From BJ22 sp021298375 (lineage in GTDB: Bacteria > Planctomycetota > Planctomycetia > Pirellulales > Pirellulaceae), in contig JBKDOL010000087.1 in assembly GCA_046343015.1 (NCBI GenBank), positions 1-64,000 on the forward strand: 64,000 nucleotides of DNA, written 5' to 3'. Shown in pieces: positions 16,714-26,449 of the stretch. Numbering within the stretch: position 1 is the stretch's first letter; each line of letters starts with the position of its first letter. Under the pieces are notes generated by a model. It saw only the letters and a list, made by a program, of their open reading frames with translations, did not search any database and was not told the origin of the DNA. Position numbers and translations under genes: made by a program.

Positions 16714-18825
16714 ATGCTCCGTTATTGCCTGACGATTTTTCTCGGAGCGTTCCTGCTGTTTCAAGTGCAGCCCATCGCGGCCAAGTTGCTGCTGCCGAAA
16801 CATGGCGGCGTTGCGGCGGTCTGGTTGACGTCGATGCTGTTTTTTCAGCTGGTTCTGCTGCTCGGTTATCTGTACGTCCATGGGCTGCGACGGTGGCTGG
16901 GACCGCGTGGTTCGTGGCAGGTGCAATCGCTGGTCTGCGGCCTGGGTTGCGCGACCCTGCCGATTGGCTTGAGGACCACGGCCTGGGAGGCCGGGAGTGA
17001 AATTGCCTGGCCGGTCATTGCCCAGCTGGCGGTGATGGTTGGAGTCGCATTCTTCGCGGTCTCGGCTACTGGGCCGCTGATTCAGTACTGGCAGGCCCTG
17101 TCCCACCCACAGCGCTCACCATTTCGCTTGTATGCGCTTTCCAATTTTGGCTCGCTGGCGGGACTGCTGACTTATCCGCTGCTGATCGAGCCCAATTGGG
17201 GCGTCGACCGGCAACGTTGGGTTTGGTCTGCGGGCTATTTGCTTTACGTCATCCTCGTCGCGAGCAGTGGCTGGCAGGTTCGCGGCCTGAGGACTCAGCC
17301 CGAAGCATGGAAAATCGTTGCCTCGCCGGAGCGTCCGCGATGGACGATCGTCTGCTGGTGGGTGCTGCTGACCTCGATTGCTTCCGCCATGCTGATGGCA
17401 GCCACCAATCTGCTCTGTCAGGAAGTCGCTTCGTTTCCCTTCTTGTGGGTCCTTCCGCTGACCGCTTATTTGCTGACCTTCATGATTTGCTTTGAGCGTT
17501 CGGTGTGGTATCGCCGGCGATTGGCGGTTGGCCTCCTGCTTGCGAGCGGCCTGTTCAGTCTCGTGCTGTTTCACCTCGGCACGGTGGCTTCGCTCGTTTG
17601 GCACATGCTTGGATTCACGCTGGTCACGTTTACCACGGCCTTTGTTTGTCATGGCGAGTTGGAGCGATCGAAGCCTGTCGCCGAGCATTTGACCTATTAC
17701 TTTTTGATGGTGTCCGTTGGCGGGCTGTTGGGAAGTGCAGTGATTGTCCTGCTGATGCCGCATTGGCTGGTTCGCTTTTTCGAATTTCAAGGGGCTTTGT
17801 TGCTGGCGACTGGCGTCGGAGTGATGGCGGTCGTGGGCGGTCTGTGCCGGCAGCAGGGACGATTTGGCTGGCAGGCAGGCGGGTGGCTGTTCGCCGGTTT
17901 GTTTCTGGCGTTGATGTGTGTCTCCAGCGTGCTGATTGCCCGGGCAGCGGATCAGACCGAAGGGATCGTGGACCGAAGGCGGAACGAGTACGGGCTGGTT
18001 GCGGTCTCGGATAATGGCAGCTATCGCGAGATGATTAATGGCCAAACGCGGCATGGACGTCAATTTTTGAGCGGGCAGAATCGCACGCAACCGATCGACT
18101 ACTACGATCCAACAAGCGGCGTCGGCTTGGCCATGCAGTATTTGCAGGCGAATGCCGGGGGCGTGGCCGACAGTTCAACGCGGCCTCTGAAAATCGGTGT
18201 GATTGGCCTCGGGGGCGGGGTCTTGGCGACTTGGCTGCGGCCCGGAGACTCGATGCGTTTTTACGAAGTCAATCCGCAAGTGGTTGCTTTGGCGAAACGC
18301 TGGTTCAGCTACTTGTCCGAGGCCCGGGGCGAAACCAGTGTGGTGGTGGGAGATGCCCGGGTCGAACTGGAGCGGGAATTAAAATCGCAGAGTCAGCAGT
18401 TTGATCTGTTAATTGTGGATGCGTTCTCCAGCGACAGCATCCCGGCCCATCTGCTGACCCGCGAGTGTCAGCGACTGTATTGGGAACATCTGCGAGCCGA
18501 TGGAGTGCTCGCCATTCACATTTCCAATCGCTATCTCGATTTGCGCTCGGTCTTGATTGATTGCGGCGGTGTAGAAGGCGTTGCACCACTGTTGTTTGAA
18601 CGGCGGCGAACCGGGCCTGATGTGCAGGAATGCACGTGGGTCCTGCTCAGTCGGGCTGAGGGCCTGCTGAAAGACCCGTTGGTCCTTCAATTCCAGACCC
18701 CCTGGCCGCCGGGAGAGGCGTTGGTCTGGACCGATGACTATCACAGCGTCTGGCCCCTGATCGATTGGAACTTTTGGGTTGACTGGGCTAGTTTGCGGGG
18801 GGCGCAGCGAGGGCGGGGGAAATAG
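16714..18825 (+). CDS. Membrane protein with C-terminal spermidine-synthase-like domain
   Basis: A 703-residue fusion. About a dozen hydrophobic segments occupy residues 1-430, starting with MLRYCLTIFLGAFLLFQVQP, a start typical of these fused proteins. The C-terminal part (about 480-640) is a spermidine-synthase-like Rossmann methyltransferase fold with IGVIGLGGGVLATWL for cofactor binding and LLIVDAFSSDSIPAHLLT in place of the catalytic loop. Real spermidine synthases have paired acidic residues around this loop, and here only one Asp of the pair is clear, so polyamine synthesis is unproven. ATG 16714 has AGGA 7 bp upstream; the longer frame from 16534 adds a basic non-membrane leader and is rejected. 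Confidence 0.85.
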   Translation: MLRYCLTIFLGAFLLFQVQPIAAKLLLPKHGGVAAVWLTSMLFFQLVLLLGYLYVHGLRRWLGPRGSWQVQSLVCGLGCATLPIGLRTTAWEAGSEIAWPVIAQLAVMVGVAFFAVSATGPLIQYWQALSHPQRSPFRLYALSNFGSLAGLLTYPLLIEPNWGVDRQRWVWSAGYLLYVILVASSGWQVRGLRTQPEAWKIVASPERPRWTIVCWWVLLTSIASAMLMAATNLLCQEVASFPFLWVLPLTAYLLTFMICFERSVWYRRRLAVGLLLASGLFSLVLFHLGTVASLVWHMLGFTLVTFTTAFVCHGELERSKPVAEHLTYYFLMVSVGGLLGSAVIVLLMPHWLVRFFEFQGALLLATGVGVMAVVGGLCRQQGRFGWQAGGWLFAGLFLALMCVSSVLIARAADQTEGIVDRRRNEYGLVAVSDNGSYREMINGQTRHGRQFLSGQNRTQPIDYYDPTSGVGLAMQYLQANAGGVADSSTRPLKIGVIGLGGGVLATWLRPGDSMRFYEVNPQVVALAKRWFSYLSEARGETSVVVGDARVELERELKSQSQQFDLLIVDAFSSDSIPAHLLTRECQRLYWEHLRADGVLAIHISNRYLDLRSVLIDCGGVEGVAPLLFERRRTGPDVQECTWVLLSRAEGLLKDPLVLQFQTPWPPGEALVWTDDYHSVWPLIDWNFWVDWASLRGAQRGRGK

Positions 18826-19124
18826 CAGACCGCCGAGCGACCTTCCCGAGTGAGGACTGGTCCGAATGGCTTCCGGCTGTATTGGGCTCGGCCGTTCCGG
18901 CAACTGTCGAATCTAATTCAGGAAGGAGTTGGGATGCCGGCAGCGTTTGGGCGGAGGGCCTATTTTGGGATGCTGGCGATTTAGGCACTTCCAATTAGTG
19001 TTGAATTGGTGGATGATTTTGGGCGTCCGCAGAGGGAGAACGCAGGTTCGTGGGGCTGCTGATGGAAGAGCCCGTTTGCGATTTATTCTGTCGGAGCGTT
19101 TTCAGTGCAGGGAGTCACCCCGTC

Positions 19125-20030
19125 ATGAGTCGAAAAGGTTCAGCGTTTGCCGGTTTGTCTGTCGCGATTGTTACGCCGTTCAAGAACGGTGAAGTTGATT
19201 TCGCAACGCTGAAAAAACAGGTTGACTTTCAAATCGCTGCCGGGACGGATTGCCTCTGTCCGGTGGGAACGACGGGCGAATCCCCCACCCTTTCGCACGA
19301 AGAACACGAAAAAGTGATTGGCGAGGTGATCCAGCATGTCGCCGGTCGTTGCAAGGTGATGCCGGGCACCGGGTCGAATAACACCCGCGAGGCCCTGCGG
19401 CTGACCCGGTTCGCTGCGGCGGCCGGAGCGGATGCGGCGCTGGTCGTGGCCCCCTACTACAACAAGCCAACGCAGGAAGGCTTCTACGAGCATTTCAAGG
19501 TCCTCGCTGAGCAAGTGGACTTGCCGATTTGCCTCTACAATATCCCCGGCCGGACGGCAAAAAATGTCGAGCCTGAGACAATTGCCCGGCTCGCCGAATT
19601 GGAAAACATCGTCATGGTCAAGGAGGCGACGGGTTCGCTCGATCAATGTTCGCAGTTGTTGAACATGACCAACCTCACCGTGCTCAGCGGCGATGACAGC
19701 CTGACCCTGCCGATGCTCAGCGTGGGAGCTGAGGGCGTGGTGTCCGTGGTTGGGAACATCGTCCCGGAAGATGTCCTCGCGATGCTGCGGGCCGTGACTG
19801 AAGACAATTGGACCGAAGCCCAGGCTTGGCACCACAAGCTGTTCCCGCTGTGCCGCGACCTGCTTGGTCTGGCCACGAACCCAATTCCGATCAAGGCCGC
19901 GATGGCCGAACTTGGTCGGGATACCGGTGAACTTCGCCTGCCGATGACCAGCCTCAACTCGGCCCAGCGTTCCGCGTTGCGGCGAACGCTGGAAGCTTAC
20001 GGATTGATTGGCGTCGGCGTTGGCAGCTGA
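19125..20030 (+). CDS. dapA: 4-hydroxy-tetrahydrodipicolinate synthase
   Basis: A 301-residue class I aldolase that condenses pyruvate with aspartate semialdehyde, the first committed step to lysine and diaminopimelate. Catalytic features are in place: VGTTGESPTL with the Thr pair (49-50), APYYNKPTQEGF with the shared Tyr, LYNIPGRT with the catalytic Tyr138 and the carboxylate-binding Arg, and the Schiff-base Lys166 in VMVKEATG. Length and order match DapA, although related aldolases share the fold. GGGAG lies 10 bp before ATG 19125. Planctomycetes with a peptidoglycan wall need the diaminopimelate branch. Confidence 0.92.
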   Translation: MSRKGSAFAGLSVAIVTPFKNGEVDFATLKKQVDFQIAAGTDCLCPVGTTGESPTLSHEEHEKVIGEVIQHVAGRCKVMPGTGSNNTREALRLTRFAAAAGADAALVVAPYYNKPTQEGFYEHFKVLAEQVDLPICLYNIPGRTAKNVEPETIARLAELENIVMVKEATGSLDQCSQLLNMTNLTVLSGDDSLTLPMLSVGAEGVVSVVGNIVPEDVLAMLRAVTEDNWTEAQAWHHKLFPLCRDLLGLATNPIPIKAAMAELGRDTGELRLPMTSLNSAQRSALRRTLEAYGLIGVGVGS

Positions 20031-20042
20031 TTGTCCCGCTGG

Positions 20043-20095
20043 CAGTTTGCAGGTGTCAGTTTGCAGGTGTCAGTTGACAGGTGTCAGTTGACAGG
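20043..20095. repeat. 14-bp tandem repeat, 3.8 copies
   Basis: The unit cagtttgcaggtgt is exact at 20043-20056 and 20057-20070. It is followed by cagttgacaggtgt at 20071-20084 and a partial copy to 20095. The array starts 12 bp past the dapA stop. Confidence 0.9.
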
Positions 20096-20176
20096 CCATT
20101 GATGGCGTGGGCGGGGGCTACTCACTTCCAGAGCTTTTCTGTTGGCCGCGATTTCCCTTTTGGAGTCTGAGGCGTC

Positions 20177-20737
20177 ATGATCACTCCACCGTTTAACTTG
20201 ATGAAATGGATTGAGGATCATCGGGACGAATTCAAAGTTCCGGTGATGAACAAGCAGTTTTACAAGGGAGCGGACGATGTGATTGTATTCGTTTCGCTCG
20301 GTCCCAACACGCGGAATGACTACCATGTCAATCCGACGGAAGAGCTGTTTTATCAGCTCAAGGGAGACATCGCGGTCCGGGTTCGACCGCTGGATGGCAG
20401 CCCGCCTCACGATGTCGTTGTTCGCGAGGGGGAGATGTTTCTCCTTCCCCGGATGGTCCCGCATCGGCCACAGCGTCCGGCAGACACGATTGGCCTGATC
20501 GTCGAGTTCCCGCGACCGGCGGGGAGCAAAGACCAGTTGTGCTGGTATTGCCCGAGCGACGAGCACCTGATCTATCAGGCGGAATTTCAGTTGGAACACA
20601 TCGACCGGGATTTGCACCGGGTGATGAATGATTTTTGGAACGGTCCGATAGAACGGCGAACGTGCACCACCTGTGGCGTGACCGTCGAACGGGCCGGGGC
20701 CTTTGCCTTGGCGGGCGACCGTGAACTCCGTGCTTGA
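20177..20737 (+). CDS. nbaC: 3-hydroxyanthranilate 3,4-dioxygenase
   Basis: A 186-residue cupin that opens the ring of 3-hydroxyanthranilate to 2-amino-3-carboxymuconate semialdehyde, in tryptophan catabolism or kynurenine-route NAD synthesis. The iron ligands are His50 and Glu56 in RNDYHVNPTEELFYQ, and His96 in MVPHRPQRP. Substrate-contacting Arg46, Arg100 and Glu110 are conserved. The bacterial rubredoxin-like second iron site is present as CWYC (122-125) and CTTC (163-166). It starts 146 bp after dapA. No other kynurenine-pathway gene lies in the window. The start ATG follows a moderate GGAG. Confidence 0.93.
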   Translation: MITPPFNLMKWIEDHRDEFKVPVMNKQFYKGADDVIVFVSLGPNTRNDYHVNPTEELFYQLKGDIAVRVRPLDGSPPHDVVVREGEMFLLPRMVPHRPQRPADTIGLIVEFPRPAGSKDQLCWYCPSDEHLIYQAEFQLEHIDRDLHRVMNDFWNGPIERRTCTTCGVTVERAGAFALAGDRELRA

Positions 20738-21136
20738 GCGGATGGCTGCGGGTTGCCCGTTCTGGGAGAAGCCGAGCACCGGGCGGGATTTGCGCCGGAA
20801 CTGGGGCGAGGGGAGCCTCGAAACGGGCTGGGTCACTGTTTCATGGCCCAGCGCTGACAACCCGGATAAACTGTGTCGAATCTGCAGGTTGGGTAGTTCG
20901 CTGGTGGGTTCGGGTGTCTCGCGGGGCCTTGATCGGGAGCGATTGAGGTGGACGCTTGCTGGCGGAACCGATAAACTGACCGCGTTTTGGCGGAGATAGT
21001 GCGCCCCGCAGCGATGCTGGCTGGCGATTGCCAGCAACGAACGCAGCCGTCCGTTGGCTGTGCTTGGTCGCGGGGTGGATCGACAGGCAGGAAGCCGCTC
21101 CCGGCACCGATTGGCGTGCTCTGAACAGGATTCGAT
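20738..21136. other. Non-coding spacer with two GATAAACTG motifs
   Basis: No gene is visible. GATAAACTG occurs at 20865-20873 and 20970-20978, with a related copy at 13039. Their role is unknown. AGGA about 8 bp before 21137 serves the next gene. Confidence 0.5.
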
Positions 21137-24100
21137 ATGGCCCGACGTTTTTATTCCAAACGGATTCCGTTTTTCAATAACGTCGCGATGCTGCTGCTGT
21201 GCATCATCTTCTTCCTCCTCCCGTTTGCGTTGCGGGGGGCTCGGTTTGCGATCACCGAGATGCAAAACAACGTGGCCGACTGGTTGCCCTCGGATTTCCA
21301 GGAGACGGTCGACCTGGTCGAGTTCCGTCGCTATTTCATGGGCGACCAGTTTGTGGTGATCAGCGGCCCTTGGTGCAAGGAGGACAACCCTGCCTACACC
21401 AATTTGCGGCGAAAGATTGAGGCCGAGTCGCTCGAGTATGAAAGCGTCCTGGAGAGTCGCAATGACCAGGAGCGATTGCGGGCGGCGCGCGTTGGCGACA
21501 AGTTCGGGTTGCTCTACGCCGGAAATTTTCACGAGGAGTGGGGGCAGTACCGCGAGCGCTGGCTCAAAGGTAACAGCGGCAAATGGTTCTACATCAATCG
21601 CAACGGCGAGTTGTATGAGTGGCTTGGCCAGAACAACGTTGTCGAGGGTGGGAAGCGATTTCTTGAGCGTTTGCTCAATGGCCGCAACATTGCCAAGGGG
21701 CGTTTGGTTGACACATTTGGCCCGCCCCCGGATGACAGCTCCGGCAAGCCGAATCCTTATTACGACAATCCGCTGCTCTTGTGCGGGCGGCCATTTAAGC
21801 AGGTGACCACTGGCCCGGAAGCCTTTGAGCAGATGGCCGGCAATGGCGGAACACTCCGAATCGGCAACTTCAGCGAGCAAGACGCGATCACGCTCGAAGC
21901 AAAAATCGAGGCGCACAAGCGGCTTAGTGGAGCTTTGTTTGGTCCAACTCCCCCGGCGGATTTTTCCTGGACTTACGATTCCCTGCTGCAGAAGCTGGAC
22001 GAGGGAGCGCTGAAGAACCAGTTGCTCAGTGGCGACCTTTACCGGACGAAATTTGAAAAGTTCATTGAACTGCAAGTCGCGGACCGCTTCCAAGGGGATC
22101 GGGCTCGACTTGATTCCATGAACAGCGATGAGCGGCTCGAATTGTGGTATCGGATGTGGGATGCGTTAGAGTTGCAACCTCCAGCCCGCCAGACGTGCAT
22201 GGTCGTGACCATCAACGAACCGTTCGTCGGTGAACTCGATCGGATCGTCGGTCGGCCGATTCTGGGCAAGCCGCGGGGCCGACTGCTGGAGTTGGCCACG
22301 GGCGAATGCGGCCTGGCCAAGGAGAACGTTCATCTGGGAGGCCCGCCGGTCGACAATGTCGCGATTGACGAGGAAGGTTCCAGCTCGCTGCTCAAGCTCG
22401 CAAGCTTGTCGGGCTTGGTGGGGATTTTGCTTTCGTACTATGCATTTCGCAGCGTTCGCGTCACGTTCATGCTGTTTTTCGTCGGCACCATGTCGGCGAT
22501 TTCCAGTCTCGCCTACGTTTGGTTCGGCGGAAGTCGGCTCGACGCCATTCTGCTGACCATGCCCTCGCTGGTGTACGTGCTCGCGATGGCCGGCTCGGTG
22601 CACATGGTGCACTATTACAAAAATGCCGTTCATCAGAACGGCCGCAAACGGGCGGTGGAAACGGCGATTCGGTTCGGCTGGTTCCCCTGCTTTCTGGTTG
22701 CGTTTACCGATTCGCTCGGGCTGATCTCCCTCTGCACCAGCAATCTCAAGCCCATTTATAACTTCGGTCTCTATTCGGCGATTGCGACGATGGGGACCCT
22801 CTTCTTCATCTATACCTTTCTCCCCTCGGCGCTGACCATCTGGCCTCCTCCTTATCATCGCGAGCCGAGAAAGGGCGAGGGAGACGAACCCAAGGAACTG
22901 ACGTTTTCCGATCGCTTCTGGGGCAGAGTCTGCGACATTTGCACGACTCATTATTGGCCCGTCGTGATCGCAGCAACCGTCCTGCTGGTGATCAGCGTGT
23001 TCGGCATCTACCAAATCAAGACGACGGTCCAGTTGCTCAAGCTGTTCGACAAGAACGCCAAGATTCTCGATGACTATCGCTGGATGGAGAGCAATGTCGG
23101 CAAACTGGTTCCAATGGAAGTCGTCCTGTCGGTCGACACCGCGTCGCAGCGCGAGCAGTGGTTGGAGCAACAGCGCGCGGCTCAGATCGAACGGTTAAAG
23201 CAGGCCGGGCAGCCGTTCGACCTCGAAAACCTGGAATTGGAATTCGACAAACTGGAAAACAACCTGAAGTACACCTTCCTCGAGCGACTGGAGTTGTCCC
23301 AGCGGGTCCGCAAGCATTTGGAGCAGTTCTTCGGCCCCAGCGGACTCGACATCGTCGGAGCCGGCATGTCGACGGATGTGTTTGTGCCGATGCAGATGGT
23401 CACCTCGCAGATCGAGACCAGCAGCAACCTCGACCAACGCAAGATTTTCAATAATCAGCTGCTGGAGAATCGGGGCAAGATGGTCGGGGAAGACTATCTT
23501 GCGATCGCTAATCGAGCGGCGGCTGAGGATGGCGAGTCGAGTTATTACACGGCAGACTCAAGTTACGACGGCCGGGAGTTGTGGCGAGTCAGCCTGCGTC
23601 TGGCCGGCCTGAACGACGTCGACTACGGCAAATTCGTGAACAACATCCGCGGTGTCGTCGAGCCGATTCTGCGAGCCTACGAGATGCGGACCAAAATCCT
23701 CCGCGAGATCCAGGTGGCCGCAGGCGAGCAATCGCTGACCGAAAGCCGCGTGTTGCTGCTCGGCCCGAGCCCGGATGCGACCCTGCAGAAACTCGACGAA
23801 GCTCGGCGAAACGGCACCGCCCTAAAATCGCTGGATGTCGACCAGACGTACTTGTTCGCCGATACGCTTCAGGACTTGCTGGAGAACCGTGGATACGAAC
23901 CGAAAAAAGGCAAGAAGCGATACGACTGGATCGACCCGACGATGTTCAATGCCGAGCGTCCCTTCCCGGATGAGGCCAAATGGAAGGAGCTCTTTGGGAA
24001 GCACGATTGCGTGATTCTGATCTCTCCCGAGCCCCGGCTGCCCCCCGACTTCATCCAGCAGAATGCGAAGCTGTTTGTTGACTGCACCCGGCACGATTTC

Positions 24101-24940
24101 CCAACCGTAGAAACGAGTTCGGGTGACCCCGGTGCCCCGACCGCCATGCAGCGGAAGGTCGAAGCCAAGGAACCTGACCTCGATGTGGCAGCGATTTACA
24201 CCGGTATTGTTCCAATCGTCTACAAGGCCCAGGGCGCATTGCTCAAAAGCCTGATCGAGAGCACTGCCGGGTCGTTCGTTTCCATCGCGATGATCATGAT
24301 GGTCCTGCTGCGCGACTGGAAGGGCCGCTGGAACATCGGCAACTGGATGAATTTTCGCGGCGGGATGGTGGCGATGCTGCCGAACGTCTTTCCAATCATG
24401 CTGGTCTTCGGCGCCATGGGTTTCCTGGGAATTGCCGTGGATATCGGTTCGATGATGACCGCCAGCGTGGCGATGGGGATTGCTGTCGACGATACGATTC
24501 ACTTTTTGAACTGGTACAACCGAGGCTTGCAGCAAGGAATGACGAGGAACGAAGCGATTCGCTTTTCCTACACGTCTTGCGCGGAATCCATGGCCCAGAC
24601 CGGGCTGATTGTCGGCTGCGGGTTGTTTGTCTTCGCCTTGAGTACCTTCCAGCCAACCCAACGGTTTGGCGTCTTGATGCTGGTCCTGCTCAATGCGGCC
24701 ACGCTTGGCGACTTGTTCGTGCTTCCGGCCCTGCTCGCCAGTCCGCTCGGCAAGTGGGTCGGCAAGGAACGGCTCCGCCCGGAAGGAGCCGTCTTGGCTC
24801 ATGAAGGGATTCAGATGGAATTGGACGAGCCTGAGGTTCAGGTGATTTCACACCCGGCATTGAAACAGGTGGGAGATACCAAAGCCGACAGCCCGACCAC
24901 CGAGGAACCGCGAAGCAAGGACCGCAAACGGAAGCGGTAG
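21137..24940 (+). CDS. MMPL/RND-family large membrane transporter
   Basis: A 1267-residue protein with the RND-like plan. One N-terminal membrane helix (about 15-35) is followed by a large extracytoplasmic region to about residue 415, then a block of five to six helices (about 418-570). A second large loop follows, and a C-terminal helix block (about 1045-1210) contains GIAVDIGSMMTASVAMGIAVDDTIHF, quoted here as two parts: GIAVDIGSMM and GIAVDDTIHF. The latter carries the Asp pair typical of MMPL proton relays. The tail is hydrophilic and Lys/Arg-rich. Such proteins export lipids, hopanoids or other hydrophobic molecules; the cargo here is not readable. The gene appears monocistronic. Confidence 0.88.
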   Translation: MARRFYSKRIPFFNNVAMLLLCIIFFLLPFALRGARFAITEMQNNVADWLPSDFQETVDLVEFRRYFMGDQFVVISGPWCKEDNPAYTNLRRKIEAESLEYESVLESRNDQERLRAARVGDKFGLLYAGNFHEEWGQYRERWLKGNSGKWFYINRNGELYEWLGQNNVVEGGKRFLERLLNGRNIAKGRLVDTFGPPPDDSSGKPNPYYDNPLLLCGRPFKQVTTGPEAFEQMAGNGGTLRIGNFSEQDAITLEAKIEAHKRLSGALFGPTPPADFSWTYDSLLQKLDEGALKNQLLSGDLYRTKFEKFIELQVADRFQGDRARLDSMNSDERLELWYRMWDALELQPPARQTCMVVTINEPFVGELDRIVGRPILGKPRGRLLELATGECGLAKENVHLGGPPVDNVAIDEEGSSSLLKLASLSGLVGILLSYYAFRSVRVTFMLFFVGTMSAISSLAYVWFGGSRLDAILLTMPSLVYVLAMAGSVHMVHYYKNAVHQNGRKRAVETAIRFGWFPCFLVAFTDSLGLISLCTSNLKPIYNFGLYSAIATMGTLFFIYTFLPSALTIWPPPYHREPRKGEGDEPKELTFSDRFWGRVCDICTTHYWPVVIAATVLLVISVFGIYQIKTTVQLLKLFDKNAKILDDYRWMESNVGKLVPMEVVLSVDTASQREQWLEQQRAAQIERLKQAGQPFDLENLELEFDKLENNLKYTFLERLELSQRVRKHLEQFFGPSGLDIVGAGMSTDVFVPMQMVTSQIETSSNLDQRKIFNNQLLENRGKMVGEDYLAIANRAAAEDGESSYYTADSSYDGRELWRVSLRLAGLNDVDYGKFVNNIRGVVEPILRAYEMRTKILREIQVAAGEQSLTESRVLLLGPSPDATLQKLDEARRNGTALKSLDVDQTYLFADTLQDLLENRGYEPKKGKKRYDWIDPTMFNAERPFPDEAKWKELFGKHDCVILISPEPRLPPDFIQQNAKLFVDCTRHDFPTVETSSGDPGAPTAMQRKVEAKEPDLDVAAIYTGIVPIVYKAQGALLKSLIESTAGSFVSIAMIMMVLLRDWKGRWNIGNWMNFRGGMVAMLPNVFPIMLVFGAMGFLGIAVDIGSMMTASVAMGIAVDDTIHFLNWYNRGLQQGMTRNEAIRFSYTSCAESMAQTGLIVGCGLFVFALSTFQPTQRFGVLMLVLLNAATLGDLFVLPALLASPLGKWVGKERLRPEGAVLAHEGIQMELDEPEVQVISHPALKQVGDTKADSPTTEEPRSKDRKRKR

Positions 24941-25263
24941 CCTCTGGGCTGTTGGGAGAACGGGCTGTTGAGCTGGGAATGTGCATGGGGCAACCCCCAG
25001 AGTGCCCCCCCAGAATGCCTTGGGGATGCCGAGCCCACGGGGCCCAGGCTCGGCCCCGAATGCTAACGAAGTCGACGCACCGCTGACGTGCACTTCGCCT
25101 CGTGCACTTCGCCTCGTGCACTTTGCCTCATGCACTTTGCCTCATGCGCTTCGACTCGTGCACTTTGACTCGTGCACTTCGACTGGCAGGCGACCGCGCA
25201 CGTCGGTTTGCTGAGTTCGCGGCTCGACGCCAGTCGCCGAATACGTCGTTGTCTCACAGCTCG
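24941..25263. other. Non-coding spacer carrying a seven-copy tandem repeat
   Basis: This stretch separates the convergent MMPL and tsaB genes. It contains the 14-bp array at 25088-25185 and otherwise no gene. Open frames crossing the repeat on both strands are translations of the array. Confidence 0.6.
25088..25185. repeat. 14-bp tandem repeat, seven copies
   Basis: Seven contiguous 14-bp units match gtgcacttYgcctc: two identical copies at 25088-25115, then five with one to three substitutions to 25185. No insertions or deletions occur. The core GTGCAC is palindromic. Confidence 0.95.
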
Positions 25264-26049
25264 TCAGTCGTTTGCGGGGGAGCGATGGATCGCTTTTTCT
25301 TCCGCCGCGCTTGTTCGGCCGTAGTCGGGCAGCAAACTCCAGCAGTCGACTGGAGTCAAGGCCGTCCCCAGGCGGGCCGCGAGTTGTCCGGCAGCCGACG
25401 CGGTCGAGTCCCAAACCTCAACTGAGGTCGCGCGGTGAGCAAGCTCTTCGGGCAGTGCCGCGCGGCCCTCTGCCATGATTGCATTCGGCCTCGGAACGCC
25501 CGTTCGCTTGGCGAATACCCGCAGGCCGCTGCCGGTAAAACGTCCTTTTGGGAAGTGTCGGGCCAATTCCGCAGCGACAATGATTTCGCGCGGAGCCAAT
25601 GCCTGCGGGAGCCCGGCTTGGTCGAGCGCGAAGGGCTGTGCAAACAGTTCGCCGCGTTGCGCGTCCAGCACGGCGATGATTGGCTCTTGCAACTGCCGGC
25701 GGATTGCGTCGGAATCGCCGCATAACTCGAAACCGCGGAATGCGATCACCTGCAGCGTATTGAGCCCGGCAATCGTCAAGCCGCTCGCGTAGGCAAGGAT
25801 TTTGGCGGTCACCAGCCCCATTCTGAGACCGGAGAAAGAGCCCGGGCCAACCGGAATAACCAATCTGTCCAAGTCGCTGAGCTGCCAACTTTGGGAGCTG
25901 AGCAACTCTTGAATGGTTGGAGCCAGAAGCCTTGAACTGCCGGCCGATTCAGGCGAATGCCTCCGTTCGGCGACGACGCGTTCGCCCTCCAGCAAAGCGA
26001 CGGAAATCGCTCGGGTCGAGGTATCAAAAGCAAGTGTCCGGCCTGTCAA
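25264..26049 (-). CDS. tsaB: tRNA threonylcarbamoyladenosine biosynthesis protein TsaB
   Basis: A 261-residue ASKHA-fold protein, partner of TsaD and TsaE in making t6A37 of ANN-reading tRNAs. The N-terminal phosphate loop is TLAFDTSTRAISVALL, followed by VIPVGPGSFSGLRMGL, the TsaB hallmark, and GLTIAGLNTLQVIA. I chose TTG at 26049: AAGGAG lies about 8 bp upstream and the protein then starts (M)TGRTLAFDTST, as TsaB proteins do. The alternative ATG at 26094 adds 15 residues and lacks a binding site. The region after about residue 130 is poorly conserved, as is usual in TsaB. Confidence 0.85.
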   Translation of the reverse strand: MTGRTLAFDTSTRAISVALLEGERVVAERRHSPESAGSSRLLAPTIQELLSSQSWQLSDLDRLVIPVGPGSFSGLRMGLVTAKILAYASGLTIAGLNTLQVIAFRGFELCGDSDAIRRQLQEPIIAVLDAQRGELFAQPFALDQAGLPQALAPREIIVAAELARHFPKGRFTGSGLRVFAKRTGVPRPNAIMAEGRAALPEELAHRATSVEVWDSTASAAGQLAARLGTALTPVDCWSLLPDYGRTSAAEEKAIHRSPAND

Positions 26050-26449
26050 ACAAATGGCTCCTTCATGCGGCGTGCGACCGGAGTACTTTAACATCGGGCC
26101 GGACGCTCGGCAGGGATGGGCCGGAGGGAATGCTGCCGACTAACGGGAAAAAGGGCAATCACAGCCGCTTTCGCTCTGGGACGCAACCACGGGATTGCCT
26201 CGAATCACCTGCGCAAGTTTGAAGGTTGGCCAGCGGCTGCATTGCAACCCGGCCTGTGGGCCCATAAAATGCTATGTTTTCACATTCCCACTTGGCGTCA
26301 ATTTGGTGGGTTTGCGGTCGGCTTGCCGACCTGTGGCGGAGAGGACTCCCTGCTGAAAAAGTTTTCCAATTCCTGTTTTATTTAAATTGTCGCTTCCGCA
26401 GCCAGTCATCTCCCCACGCACGCCGGTCTGAGGTCAGTTCGGGCCGGGC
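26050..26449. other. Non-coding spacer (divergent promoter region)
   Basis: The spacer lies between divergent tsaB and the first metallophosphoesterase. The right half (about 26260-26400) is T-rich and AT-richer than its surroundings, as expected for promoters, but no convincing -35/-10 pair stands out. I see nothing else in it. Confidence 0.5.

Noticed and set aside
20084..22093. A 669-residue open frame on the minus strand
   Set aside because: It lies antisense to the dioxygenase and MMPL genes, whose motifs are clear; the frame has none.
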